A stretch of DNA of 64,000 nucleotides from Siphonodentalium dalli (GCA_032622095.1 CP136061.1:135927587-135991586), one strand, 5' to 3'; counted from the first letter of the stretch, positions 25,101-40,100 are shown. A program made the numbers and translations. Notes: a model not told the origin generated them from the sequence alone.

Positions 25101-28100
25101 TTATCGAACTATTTGAATATCATTTCAATTTGCCCTTAAATATGAGTAATATTATTTTACAACATGACGTAAATCTACTTCACTGATAAATAATGTGTAG
25201 ATATCAATTTTTGTGACGTCACTCATTTGAAAGAGTTGTCAGTTACTAAGAGGCGATCTAATTAATAAACAGGGTATTACTTGTTTGGTTTGATAGAATA
25301 AGCCTGATATCAAACCAACCAAATAATTTCGTCTAATTATTAATTAGATATGACATTGTTGCCCAGAACGGCCTGTTATCGAACTGTGTGAATTGCCCTT
25401 AAACCGAGTAATATCATTTTACGACATCGCCAATCCGAGTCATATCATTTTACGACATCACCAATCCCAATAATATGGTTTTACGACATGCCCATATAAA
25501 TCTACTTCGCCCAATGTGCCCAACGACCATGCGCAGTGCGTATCCCCCAATAACACACTCGACAATATTGCATTCATGTATTAATTCAATGGGAACCATG
25601 TGAGCATTATGTTTGCGCATAACACTTCGGTGTCGCTTGTCATATCAGTCATGGCGACTTCTGTATTATTATGTTCGTTCGAAAAGAAACAAATTCACCC
25701 TCTGTTGACATCATTCTGCTTAGGCCTCTTCTGGGAAGTATCTATATAGTCTCAAATTAAAATTATTTTAGTTAGTTTTTCCTTTCTGTTCAGTTTATAT
25801 ATCCCTTCATTTAAAATAAAATGCATAATCAAGTTGACTAAATTAAATGAGGGAACATCACCAACTTCAACTGAGGAACTTCAATCTGATCTATATGACT
25901 CCTATAGCAAATGAGTTCTAAGCAGAATCAGGTTCCAAGAGGACGCATTTGGTGACGTCAGTCCACCGTGTGTGATAGCGTCACTGAATTCACTATTTGG
26001 GGACTTAATTCTGTAAATGTCAGATGCGCTATTTCCAAGCATTGGCTGAAGATCACACAAGCAAATATTAAAGAATCGATATATCGCAATCACAATTTCG
26101 ATCCAGCGCGTGTGAGATTATAATGCATATTCAATGGACTCAATTAGATAACCAATTATATGCAACAAAACACGGTTTCGTGGACCATGTTAAAGGGGTA
26201 CTGTGCACTAAAGCCGGCCATTTATGGGACCACCTCCTATTGTACTCAACATAATACATATAACAAATGAATGAATTTGAGCCACATGTGAGTGCAAAAT
26301 ACATTCATGTGCTCTATGAACGATGTAAACAATATGGTAATTATAATGAACATGAGTTAATGACTATAGAGCCATAATATAAACTCATTTTCATGATATT
26401 TACCATATAGTACCATGTGATATAATTGAGGAATTCTAAAGACTCATAAATTAACTAGCAAACTCAATTTGTTGTCCCACTTCTGGTGATTAGCCATTGA
26501 CTCAATGCGTTGACGTTCAACGGTCATGACGCGTCACTGTGATATTACATACGTTAATGGTCCTAGACGACACATTTAACTTGCTAGAATCTATAAACTT
26601 TGTATAAGTAATTCAAATTCTCACATGGAAAGCATGATAAAATCGTTACAGGGCTCGTAGTTGCCGGCTACTGTGACATATGAGGCTCAGCGAGATTAAT
26701 ATCAGGCTCGGCTCGCGCCTCGCCCGATACTAATCTCACTTCACCTCAAATGACACCTGTATCCCATCAACAACTCGCCCTGTAACTTATAACACACCAT
26801 CACAATTCTTTGATTCTTTAACCAATCAAATTTGAACAATTTCAAACTAGTGTACATTTTGACACCAAGCCTGTTATATTTAACTTGTTAATTTACGTTT
26901 GAATAAATATGTGTTGTTGGGAGCGGAGGTTTACCTGAGTTTTTTTCAAGAACTTGACCTTCAATTCTTTATACACCATGTATTTATCAAAACATTATTG
27001 GACATTAAATATGTATAACCTCAAACTCTCACCTGATGCTGGATTGGTAATCCGCAAATCTCTCGCCTTCATTACAACAACAGTGAGGCGCTCAGCTGCC
27101 GGTAGATAACTCAGTGAAATTAACAAATCTCCGAAATCGCCGATAATCTGAAACAAAACGTTGAAGTATGCATCCCTGCTCATGTGGTCCAGCTAATTTC
27201 TTACAATGTTGGTAAGTAAATATTATGTAGGGGCCTATATATGTTCTGCATTGTTCTACCTTAAATGGTAGCTTACGCAATAAAGCATTCAGTTAAGTCT
27301 TGCTGATCGAGCTATCATGTCGGTGTGGCAAAATGTTTAAAGATACTGTTATAAAGAAAACTGTTATCGAAAGATTATAAAGATGTATATTCCGAATTAA
27401 CGCTCCCAAATTACTATTTCGTTGTCTTCGGGATTAACAAATATTTGAGTCGAGGAACCCACCCATCAAAGCTAAGAATGATAAGATGTCGATTTTTGAA
27501 ATCTGTTATTTTTCACCACCAATTCTTTTTGGCGGCCTGGCAAAAAGTCGACGAGAAAACGGTCTCGGACCAAATTGCGGATGACGATGGATAACACTAA
27601 AATCTAGTGGCTTTTGGTTTTAGATATTTGACAATCCGGCCAAATTTCGCGGAACAAAATGTTGATAAATAACAGGTTTTTGGAAATTTCATACTACATG
27701 TATAGCTGACTGTGGTTAGCATTATTTTTTTTAGCAATTAATTGATTCTGATACATTTAACTGAAGAGCATTTAAAAAAAACAATTGTTGCTGGAATATG
27801 ATGATATGTGGACCATCGAATCGGATTGAGTACCTTTAAATTCCATCACACCAATGCTCAACAACAACTAGCCTGTTGGTGCCGTCTACCTCGACTAAGA
27901 GGGCTTTCGATTCAATGCCACATGCATCTCTGCTGAAAAAAAATCCTCACCTTTTGATTTTTTTGAATATCACACCACATTTCAACACTGTTGCTGACGT
28001 CAACTTGTGAGAGATCAACGATAACCTCGCCCAACATGCTGTTACGTGAGAACTTGTCATAGTCGTATATGTGAAATAACACTGTCTTATCCTGTAGATC

Positions 28101-31100
28101 ATCGAACGGCACAGGAAACTTATAATACTCGTTATAGTATGGACTGGCACAACGCCGCTTCACCGATGATTGTCGTACACGCTCGTCTATTTCCGGAATG
28201 AGGAATAATTTGATATACGGATCGTTTGATGTCCCAATCTCGTCGACTATCGGCAAGTCTTGAGCTGTAATAAATTCAATTCAGTTCAATTCAATAATTT
28301 ATTCAACACACTTAATAAATAAAATACAATACAATTTTGCAACAAAATATTATAATACCATCATTTAAAATATAGCTTTAAAAAATTAAACTTTGTTATC
28401 CCAAAACAACATAAATATGCTTGAAACATAACATTGGCATTCCATAACATTAACCGTTGCTGTTAGCCATTTACAAACATAACCCATGGATTCGAAGTTT
28501 CCAACTGGTACATCAAACATTCCAACTATTGAAATTTGAGTCCTAAAAATAACAAAATAATTTGAAATTATTCGACTTTCGATATAAAAACAAAAAATTT
28601 CATATTGGTCACATAATAAAACTATCAGAATAAGATAAACCTATATAGGTCCTAATTTTCCAAAAGATGTGTCAGGAATGAAATCCAATTATTAAATTTG
28701 TTTTACCAAAGTGTGAAACACCCCTAAACCATCCCTTATCGTCATGTCCCCGCGCGATGTATATACATTAAAACATGACACACATTGACGGTTATATCTA
28801 GGCAATTTGCAAATATTTCACAACACGTGTCGGCCTACATCCGTATCAGTCATTCCGCATCCATGGGAAGCAGGAAATGGCCGGATGGAACTTCCTGTGG
28901 TCCATTAGGGATTTATCGTCTGCTAAGTCCGCAATGACGCCAGGTCCATATACAGTAATGTCCTAAATTATCGACCCCTAAACCACAGCAGAATTATGGG
29001 AAATTTGTCAGGATTAGTCGGAAATATGGCGTGCTGCCATTCATCGGAAAGCTCTCGATGAGAGCTTTCCGATGAATGGCAACAAGCCATATTTCCGACT
29101 AAATCCTGAAATTCCCCCCTATAATGCTGCTGTTTTTAAAGTGTCATATACTTCGGGCATTACTGTATATCGATATACTGTAAACGGACGCTTTGATGTC
29201 TTATTAAGATGTACTTTGGCGCGATCTGTGTCACCACTATATCGTTATGACTGCTCCGTATTCTGTTTTCTTTTTCTCGACACAATATCGTTTGGTTTAA
29301 TTGTGGTTTATCGTCACTTCAGCCGCTAGATTATAACATGACGTCGCAAATTTTACGGGTTGAGAAACAATCACGCAGAATGCTAACTTCACCAGGAAAT
29401 CTCTATTCTGAAACTAGCGTCCCCGGAAAGCAACTGACAAACTTGTTCAGATACAGGGATCGGACCATCCCCTTCGCGTGGATCACAAATCCGTACATAT
29501 TGGAATTTGAACCAGCTTGGCCAACGCTGGACGGTTTATGTTGGCCAAATGCGCCATCCATGCACCTTACCAACTAGCAACTGGGGGGGGGGGGGGGCTT
29601 TCGACATCATACTATATAGGGTCAACCCCGAAGAGGACTAAGAACAACTGTCAACTGTTAACACGTTGTTTTCTTGTGTTGGCGAATTTTGCTATTTACC
29701 CGTCGCGTGGGTGGCAGGGTTTATCTCCCTTGATGACTGGATAAGACCGCTGCCACCGCCCACCGGCGACATTTTACCCACATTTGTGGACTTCCGCGAT
29801 ATTAATACCTATACCAAGCGAACAGACACTCGTTGCCCGGATCAAGCACACACAATATCTAACAAAGTTTGTGTAATATCGTTCATTTAGTTTAGAAAGT
29901 CCCACTGGTATCAAAGAACTATTTTGCATAGTGTGGTGCTTTGGTTCTCCGGTTATTTTATTACAATAAATATCTAAACGCATGGAAAACAACCCCTTGG
30001 CAAACATGGGTCATATCAAACACAATAGTTCTAATTGGCTGCCATTTTACTGTGTAGCAAGCAAGAACCGTGAACAAGAAGTACATACACCGCTCTAAAT
30101 CTCCGTTCTGTAAATAAGTTTTTAGTGAGGGAATTGTTCTCAAAGCACATGGGACATTTGAACTTGCGGCGATCAAGTTCGCCATTTTTGCTGGAAAAAC
30201 CCCGCGATAAACAAAGAAAACCACAGACTAGTAACCAGTCGGTGACAGAGTCAGAAAGGAAGTAAAAGGAAATGACTGGTGGGCGCTTTGGTACACTGCA
30301 AAAAATAATTTCCTATAAACGCGTTTGAGTAAAAACACCTGAGAGACACACTTATAAGACATGTGGTCTGTTTTAGTAAAAACACACGTGTTTTATAATT
30401 AAAGCACCAGTGTTTATATAAAAACATGTCACAGTGTTTTATAATAAGCACTCCATCCAATTATGAATAAACACCAGTGTTTATATAAAAACACGTCATA
30501 GTGTTTTAAAATCAACACTCTATCCGATTATGAATAAACACTAGTGTTTATATTAAAACATGTCATAGCGTTTTATAATAAACACACAACGTGTTGATTT
30601 TCCAGACACACTTTATAAACACTATGACGTGTTTATTATTATGAAAATAAAACACCCGATGTGTTTATAAATATTTTATTCTCAAAAACAAATTTCGGTA
30701 CAATTCAACAAATTGTTCAACATCATCTTCAAAATGTTCATTGGTTAACTAGTGTTTCGATTGGTCGTCAATTTGATAAGAACACAAAATGTTCTTAAAC
30801 TCATGGAACTAGGTTGTTTCGAACTAGTTCGATGTGATCCTCGTGCAAATAACTGGTCGACGTTGAATGAATGTAGAATATTATATACATTTATAATTAA
30901 AGATGGATTTGTTTGCGGAGATTGAGATTTATTTTATATTTTACTATAATTATTATTAATTGTCATTTTTGAATCCACCTTGTTTCTTAACACTTTCATG
31001 AAGGGAGCTGCGCTGTTGCAGCATTAAATATCATGTGCCATTGATTCACTTACTTATGCGAGTCTCTCACGGGGAGCATCGCATATATAAGATAATGCAT

Positions 31101-34100
31101 TGGCTTACAAGATCAATATTGATTGACCAATGTATTATCTTGTATATGCGAGGCTCTCTATGGGAGACTCGCATATATAAGAGAATACATTGGAATATGG
31201 TTTTCGCAAAACTTCAGGAAGCTCCAGTCATGGAATTAGGGTAAAACCCATAAATGACTCAAATGTCGTATAATGGTACGAGTCTTTGGTTTCTTGTAAA
31301 TCCATATTATAATATTTAAAGTCACGTGGTTACTGATAAATCCATTGTGAGAATATTAAAAGTCACGAGTTTTTTTTTAATCCAATGCTGTGAATTAAAA
31401 AATGTTCTGATAAATCATGTGTATATAGTTCCTGATATAATCCAGTTATTCTTTATGTGTAGTCCAATGCCGTGCAGTTCCATATACTGTATATCTAGTT
31501 ATACGGTATAGTCTATAGACCATATTGTATGTTGAACTTCTATATATATATATATATATCCTATATTTCGTCGTATGTAGAATCCATGTATATCCCGTAT
31601 AATGGCTCTGAGTCCCATATTTGGGACCATCTCCGAGGTTTTGGAGAGAAGTGGTAGTTTAATCTTCTGGCTCTGTTTTGAGTACAAGATGACTGATCAT
31701 CAGATCACTGATGGAATCTCTGTGCACGGAAAGCTTGTGTTTCAGTTTATCACTGCATGCTCTTCATAATATTTAAATCATGGTTTCAAATATCAGCTCG
31801 TGCCGTTATACAACTCGTGTGCTCCGTCAGTCCTCCATTTGTGTACACTAACTGCGTAATATCACGCCAGTTCCTTAACTTTTCCGTCTCCTGTAATATT
31901 GCCTGGTCATTCAGAATCCTGAAACAATGAAGATTTAAAATTAATTAATTAAACTTTAGTGAAAATATCTGAAAAGCAAACAGCAACTTAGATCATTCGT
32001 ATATATATAGCGGTCATATTATAAACCGTTTAATACGGATACTTGTTGATATTCTGACTTGTGTTGACAGGGAACTTTATAATATTAAAAACTAATGCAG
32101 GAACCATTGAATTGATTAATACACGGGAAATTTTCATCATTGTAAGAGACGCAAATCAAAATCGCTCACCAAAGTCTCTTAAATCATGCAATCGCGAGCT
32201 TGGACATTCACCAACCCGTACGTGCAAGACAGATACATAATATACGGTCAGTAATAATGATTTTAGAATAAAGGGTTTGAAACTTATGTGCCGCTTTAAA
32301 TTTTGTTTTACCACTGGTGAGACTAGCCCCCAAAACGGATTCTATATTCTTGCAACTCAAAAAGATACACGCGTAACTGAGAGAGTTTGAGATTTAGATA
32401 GTGTCACCCTATCCATTTCAGATGACATGCACATATACAATATATCCTTTTCATTTCGATATAGATCGATTATATCTGCATTAGTTCTTGCTAATACCAT
32501 AGATATAAACTTACCTCAATTTCACGATACCACAAAATCCAAAGAAGACTGTTATTCTATGAAGAATTGATTGAACATTGAGTTATAAATATCACAGACA
32601 AATAGATACAGTAAACAGACACAATGCAGAGTGTGATTTAAATGAGGCCAAAATTAACTGGCTTTCCATGCGTGGTAACTTAGCACAGATGTTATTCCAT
32701 CCAAAAGTCACCTAAGTCTACCATAGCAATGGTATTGTATTACACCCAGCAGACTATTTGATAGACAAATCACAGCATGATACATGTCGGGGAAGTCGCT
32801 CGCGCGTAGTCATAAACGCTGGTGTTTTAGACATACATCAATATATAAACGCTGGCGTTTTATACCATACGAAACAAGTGCAATTAGCCATAAATATTTG
32901 TTTAAAACATTTATTACCACATATATTTATTTTAAAGTTAATTTGTAGTTGAATTAATAAATTGGACAATTGTATTCAGATTTTAAATTACAGTGCTGCA
33001 CTGTCGAAGATAGTAATGCAACTGTTTAAAACATGTCGAATGTTTTATTATAAACACTAGCGATTTCATATTATACAAATAAACACATGATCCGTATATT
33101 TATAAACACTACCAATTTTAATAAAACATGTGACACGTTTATATATCTTCAAATTTTTAGCAGTGTATAGAGCTTGACTTGTATAGACCACCGTAAGCCG
33201 TGCGTCGATGGCGACACTGGTTCCATTCGATAACCACTGCGCGTGCGTCAGATCTGTTGGTTTTTCGGTTATAACAGTTAAATGCTATATTACTCAAGTG
33301 GGAATTGTGCAAGAGTACCAAATGCTCAGTTTGGAGTATATGGCGCCCAACATGCACTGCTCGATATCAACCTTGGACGATGTGTAATTTATATCCTCAA
33401 GCTCCGCGATTGGAGACTATACAATTGATACAGGTTTGTCTTCTGTAAGAAGACTGACAGTATATATTAGCTCACTATGTGATGAATTATGTTATATTGT
33501 GTTATGCGTTATAATGCATGTCACCCATAACCGGACCCAAATATCTGGGTGATATAGATTCGTCCGAGAAATAGATGCCAAGGCATTTGAACACCATTGT
33601 AACACAAGTTTGTGAAACCAGCAACATCTCCCCCCCCCCCCCCCAAAGCACTCAATCACTTGATTGCTATTTGATCTTTTTTTACCATTATTCTGAATGA
33701 CAATTTGATTTGAAAACTGAACCACGACACGAAGTCCAGGCGCAATTGTATTGTTTATCGGGGCGCAACAACACATGAACAAATAAAATTTTGGCAAGAG
33801 CCTGTCATATTCAATGATTCAATTCATTTATTTTCATTTATTTCTCACTCCCTTAATAAAGGTATGGAGATAATTATATGTGTACAATATTTACATATAT
33901 ACATGTGGTCAACATGGTTTATCTGGAACATAACAGTGTTATCTAAAAGACATGTGATCAGATATACATGTAACATGCTGTAATATACAAATTTATTATA
34001 TCATTGAACCAAGTCCTAATCTAATTAAATTCCTTTGTAATGTGTTGTATTATAATACATAGCCGGCGATATATATGTTTTGTATTTAATAATTCGCTCA

Positions 34101-37100
34101 TGACTATAACATTTGGTCTTTCAGTGAATTCTGTCGGCAGTAGGCGGTTTCTAAGAAAATTAAAGTGTTCACACTTAAACAAGTAGTGGAATTCATCGCC
34201 AACTCTTGTCGAAGAGCATAGCGTGCAAATACGATCTTCGAGATCAATGTTTTGCCATCTACCCACCTCAACTGGGAGTTTGTGGTTGCACGTTCGGAAT
34301 TTACATAATGTTTCTCGATCGTTTCTATTATTACAATCTAGATATTCTTCAAAGTGGAAATTGTGCTTGTATATCCTATAAATGACACCTCTGCTAGAGT
34401 TATCAATGTCTGTCGACCAACTCGAAGAAAAAAAATTCTATAAGGCAGCATCTTACATAATCAGTTAGCTGGTCTACATTCTGAATTCGATCAGCTCCCA
34501 ATAAGTGGGATTGACTAGAATCAAGCAAAATGTCGCGAATCTTACGAAGCCATGGAAAACAATACTCATTTTCATGTGATAAGCTATAAGCTAACTTATA
34601 TAGTACTTTGCTGTATATCCGTTGTTTACCACTTTGCACCAAAACTTGATCATTCGTGTGTCAATCATTATACTAACTTAACTGTGAACCATGGTTTATT
34701 GTGATGTTTACGAGTTACTTTTGGTCGGTTCTTGTACAATTTCATTTATTGCGCAAGAGTTATTATCCACTTCGGTTTCAGAAGGCATTGGGTTGTCAAG
34801 TTTCGACGTTACTAAAGAAATGTAACTCGTGTCTATAGATTACAAACAAAGTCGCCACTTTTAATATTATTCCATTTCGGTTTACAAACACGTTTAGTTT
34901 TGACCTCGTTTGAAAGAACACTAGGGTAAGAGATTTCACCAGGTTTGCCCCATGATATGATAGTGACAATGCCAGCGTGTATGTCGGAAAATCCAGTATG
35001 TGGAAGTCCCTGATGATAGGGATAGTCGATGACGAGCATATAGAATAATCAACCACTGATTTTTATCTTGTCTCACTCTTTCGTTAAGGATAGAGAATAT
35101 ATATACTGCACCCAATATCAATCTAAACAGGTTTCCCGATGATTGACTATGGATCTGAAACCACGAAACGAATTTACAATTTGTAGGGATAACCCGGACG
35201 TTAATCTGGGTATCATCCCTGACTCCTACCACTATTACTCCATATCTGATATTAGATAATTTCTGTCTATATTTCATGTAGAATGTATAACCAGGCAATT
35301 CAAGTACATCGCAGTCATCAGTCTTGGTTTCCATGAAACATATATATGATGTCATGGATTTGGCACAAGTTTTGAAACTCAGGGTAAAGTAATTTTTGTC
35401 GTAGACCGCATACGTTAAAGACACGGTTGGCCTTGGCGGTGGGTATCCTGTGAAAATATCTCCACCCGTCAAAAACCGCCACAAACAGAAAGAACATCAA
35501 AATGTAGATAGACTTTGTCCGTATACAAATAAGAAATATCGCATAAACAGTATGTTATGGCCATATGTTTGACCATTGTTTTGTTTGTTTATATTATGAT
35601 GGTAATCATAAAGAGCGTTCTTTGTTGGTGAATACCTGATATGGAACTAATAAAGAGCGTTTATGCCATTTGTGTGTGATTAGCCAGTAGCATTGTGCTG
35701 TCTTCTGTAACACAATCAGGCTCTTGCTTAGGTAAAATATAGTAGGTCTTTATGATAACATGCTGTTTACGCGATGGTCATGGTATATATGCACGGAACT
35801 GTATGCGTTTTACTGTTTTTCTGTTTACGGTGTTTGGAACAAATATGAATATTTTCGACAATTAAGGCCGCACGTGCCTTTAATAGACAGAATAGATACC
35901 GTTTTGTTACTTTGTGGGGCATTCACAAGTGTCGACTGGTTATTGCCAGTTGGCGTTTTTTGAGACACAGATGTTATTTCGTTCGGTTCTAATAAAAGTT
36001 GGTTATCAATGTAGCCATACAGGGTTTCCCTAACGTTACCTAGAATTTCGGAGAGTTTCGGTTGTATATCATGTTCTGTGATCGAAGTGCACGAGCTTGT
36101 GTGTGCGTTTATTTTATCTTGGTCTATGTTATCTTCATAATCTATGTTCATATTCCGATATTTACCATGGTTTGGAATCCAATGATTGTAATTATCAGTG
36201 CAAGCATGATATGGCATACAATTATCATTAACAACAGATACATAATGATCGGTGCTACATATGTTAACATCATTTGCAACACAATAATTTTCATGAGTAA
36301 CATTTGTGCTCATAATACCATACTTATATTCACATGTATACTGATTTACAGCACAATATTTGTCTTGACTATTATTTGGTTTATTATTGTCGGTGATGTC
36401 GATGGGCATTGATATTCTTTAATACTCATGTCCATTGACATCAATCGATTGATCAACTAAGTCATCGTACAGTATTTACTTGCATCCCTAATATAATCAG
36501 ACAATTCAGGATGGCTACCATTAAACGATCTCAAAGTTATATCTGATGTGTGAGATATTGTCGTGTAATTCACAATTATATCGTGAATACAATTATATTC
36601 GTAATAATCCATTTTCTCAGTATCGCTATTAAAATCTCCACCCTGATTTTGTGCTAAATAATTGGTACATTTTCTGTCCGATTGTAATGCATGTTTCTCC
36701 AAATTGTGTACACGAAAAAAAAAACAATCTAGGACTAGCACAAAATTTTACATCACAGTCACCATCAATGACAATATGGTCATTTATACCAGTAGCATGT
36801 GGTATAAAATCAGCAATCATAACAAAAGATTTATGTCTATCGCTGTCAACACTATTTTCAGAATAAGTTTCAAACTCGCATTCCTCATGACCATTAGTGA
36901 CAAGATGGTCATAAATAGCGTTGCCATAGTTTGGAGTTCTATTCTCCACCTCTTCGCCATTTACACAACTAGCACCCATAGCTATGTGATCAACCATATT
37001 AGGTGAGTATGCCATATACTCAGCATCCATAACAGAAACAAAATCGCTGTCAAGACAGCAATTTTCATTAACATTAGCACATTTAAAATCATGATCAACT

Positions 37101-40100
37101 ATTTCATAATGGGGCTTCATATTAGCACCAAAATCAATGAGAACTTTATCAACGCTTGCTGCAAAACCATTATTATGATTAACTTATGTGTTAGTGTATA
37201 TACTTCCACATCCTATATGTGAGTTATCTCCCATATTATACTCAACCATATATGAATGGTCGTAATTGCCGCTATTTTTTTAAGAATTACCTCCCTTAAA
37301 ATATTCGATATGGTTGTCAGTAAACACATAATCTGTTAGTTCGTTCGTGACAATTTTATATATTTACATACTAAGTGTTGTCATCACTAAATCCAGCATT
37401 CTGATTGGTCGGCGCCCACGTGGCTAGTTGCAATTATTTCTTGGTGAATGCGCAACGGCTTATAACTGCAAGCTCATAACACCATCGATACGTTATTTGG
37501 GTTTGGAAAGACGAACGCGTAATGTTTTGGGCGCATTTGGATTCGCGCAGGATTGACTTAATAAATCATCGGGTTTCAATTGTTCCTGTTAACTTTTGCC
37601 AAGGGTGCTATGGGATATTTTGGGCTGGTTTTGTCACGATACACTTTTCGATTTAAATACATTTACAAAAGTGGATTTTTCGCTAAATGTTTATAAATAT
37701 AAGGATTAACTGTCATGTGGACTGTTTTCATGGAGATGTAACCGTGATGTAAGTGGTCATAACTTGTATGTAAAACCTTCGGGTTTTACACAAGTTATGA
37801 CTACTTACCTCACGGTTACATCTCCATGAAAACAGTCCACATGACAGTTAATCCTTATGAACAGTGTTATTTTCATAATTCATAATTGGAATTGTTTTGA
37901 CGTTGACCAGCACAATGTCATGTTGGATCGATTGGTGACAATACGGGGCGTTTCTTTTGCGAAATGACAATGGTATTAAATTGGCTGACCGTGTTAGCAT
38001 AAACAGGTGTCTGATTGCTATAAAAACCTGGCCTTTGTAGCTGACCTTTGTATTGAACTGACAGACAGACTTAATCGGAAATCACTGCAGTAAAGACGAG
38101 AAAAATAAAGAGGCTCCTCACGTTCCACAAAATCGTACACGGGGGAATTGCAGTAAAACGTTCAGCATATGTGCAACACCAGACCCGAGAAACTATACAA
38201 TATATATACCGTGCAGCAAAATATATCCCACTTCAGTTTGATTCTGATACATATAAAACAGTTGCTTCAGCCGTACAATCATTAACTGGAACAAGTTGCA
38301 GTGGTTGTATATATTTGACCTAGACAAATATGCACCTTTCAATGAAAACCTTCTTATCTACTACAATAATTAACTGGAACAAGTTGCAGTGGTTGTATAT
38401 ATTTGACCTAGACAAATATGCACCTTTCAAGGAAAACCTTCTTATCTACTACAATAATTAACTGGAACAAGTTGCAGTGGTTGTTTATATTTGACCTAGA
38501 CAAATATGCACCTTTCAAGGAAAACCTTCTTATCTACTACAAAGGTGGAGATCCATACATTAATAAACTGTCATAATGCGGTTCTCATACAACAGCAACT
38601 CATGTGATCGGCCTTAATTGACTCTTGTGAGTAATTCCGTGAACGTAAATGTTATGATCTTGCTGTAGAAAGTTAGCAATATCCCACTTGCTAGCTGGTA
38701 GCCAGCTTGCCTCTGAATGTCGGTATACCTGGCTGCATCAAGTTAATTATATGTCATATTCGTAATCATGTCCTTTTCAGTTCTGGTTATCCCTACTTTA
38801 TATATGAAAAGCACATCATGTTAAAATAAATATAAAAAACTAGTTTTAACTTGTAAGATAATTGTATACGCTTTAAATATTTACGCAAAAGTTGGGTTGC
38901 GTTATGTGCGATTGTTGTTTTGTTTTTGTTTTGTTTTTGTTTTTTAATGGTTACTGTAGTGAGGTAAGCAAGCGATCCTGTCACGGATTGGTTGATTCAA
39001 TGGTTTTATATACATGGGGTGATTCGTATGCTGCCAGTGGCTCCTACAGCTCTGGTGATTAATCTATTAGTTAATAGCTGTATGCTGCTTTATATTTTGG
39101 CGCATTTATCTGTTGTAATGCGCTTTATATTTTGGCGCATTTATCTGTTGTAATGCGCTTTATAATTTGGCGCATTTATCTGTTGTAATGCGCTTTATAT
39201 TTTGGCGCACTTATCTGTTGTAATGCGCTTTATATTTGGGCGCATTTATCTGTTGTAATGCGCTTTATATTTTGGCGCATTTATCTGTTGTAATGCGCTT
39301 TATAATTTGGCGCATTTATCTGTTGTAATGCGCTTCATATTTTGGCGCACTTATCTGTTGTAATGCGCTTTATATTTTGGCGCATTTATCTGTTGTAATG
39401 CGGTTTATATCTTGGCGCATTTATCTGTTGTAATGCGCTTTATATTTTGGCGCATTATCTGTTGTAATAGTGACAAATGACTATATATTCTATATTCACC
39501 ATGTAGTAACCAATCCAAAATAATTCGTTGCGTGATGGTTCATTCTCATGATATAGGCCGTGCAATAGTCTTATATGCCGTATACGTATACTGGATTGGA
39601 TATGTGAGTGAGCCAACTTGGTATGGCAAACTACCGTCTTGCAGTGGTAGCAAGATAAAAAAAAACATGGCATGCATCAGCTAACTTCCCACAAAATACT
39701 CAAATGTATTCTAAAGACACAAAGAAAATATATGTGGATTCGGATTTCCTACCTATCCTATTTTAAACCCCTTACCATAACGTTTTGTCGTGGTTTCAAG
39801 AAAATGACCGAATTTTGTTTTCTAAAAAAAAAGCAGAAACTAATTTACCATGTTTCAAATTGGGTTGTTTTCTGTCAAGTATTGTGTTTATTAAAGTTTT
39901 TACAAAGAATGTTATCAAAAGGTGTCTTATCTAATTCTTGCAAAGGACATGCAAAACATAAGAATATGTCCTCGATAACAAAATAGTAATTAAAAAGATA
40001 AAATTTTAAGCCTACCTATCGACCCTAAGTTGTTCAGACTAAATCAGACTTGTAATCTGAACCAAACATTTATTCTTCTTTGAACTAATACATATATGTA

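Larger units (their letters stand above)
30294..33165. mobile_element. Possible 2.9-kb DNA transposon with CACTGC ends
   Basis: CACTGCAAAAAATAATTT at the left and AAATTTTTAGCAGTG at the right are inverted ends flanked by TA. Both subterminal zones (30370-30660 and 32810-33130) carry palindromic words of the AACACTAGTGTTTATA and AAAACATGTC type. The interior holds another palindromic element (31033-31215) and a (TA)n run at 31541, but no transposase that I recognise. Confidence 0.55.

Noticed and set aside
35825-36409. A 194-aa minus-strand host gene
   Set aside because: Its C-terminal part continues, once the inserted MITE is set aside, into LINE endonuclease sequence, so it is the N-terminal part of the retrotransposon.
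36062-37006. Plus-strand frames of 116 and 114 aa
   Set aside because: They are opposite-strand shadows of the LINE relic read on the minus strand.
39084-39468. CRISPR array
   Set aside because: The 35-bp units are contiguous without unique spacers, and the DNA is eukaryotic; it is an ordinary tandem repeat.
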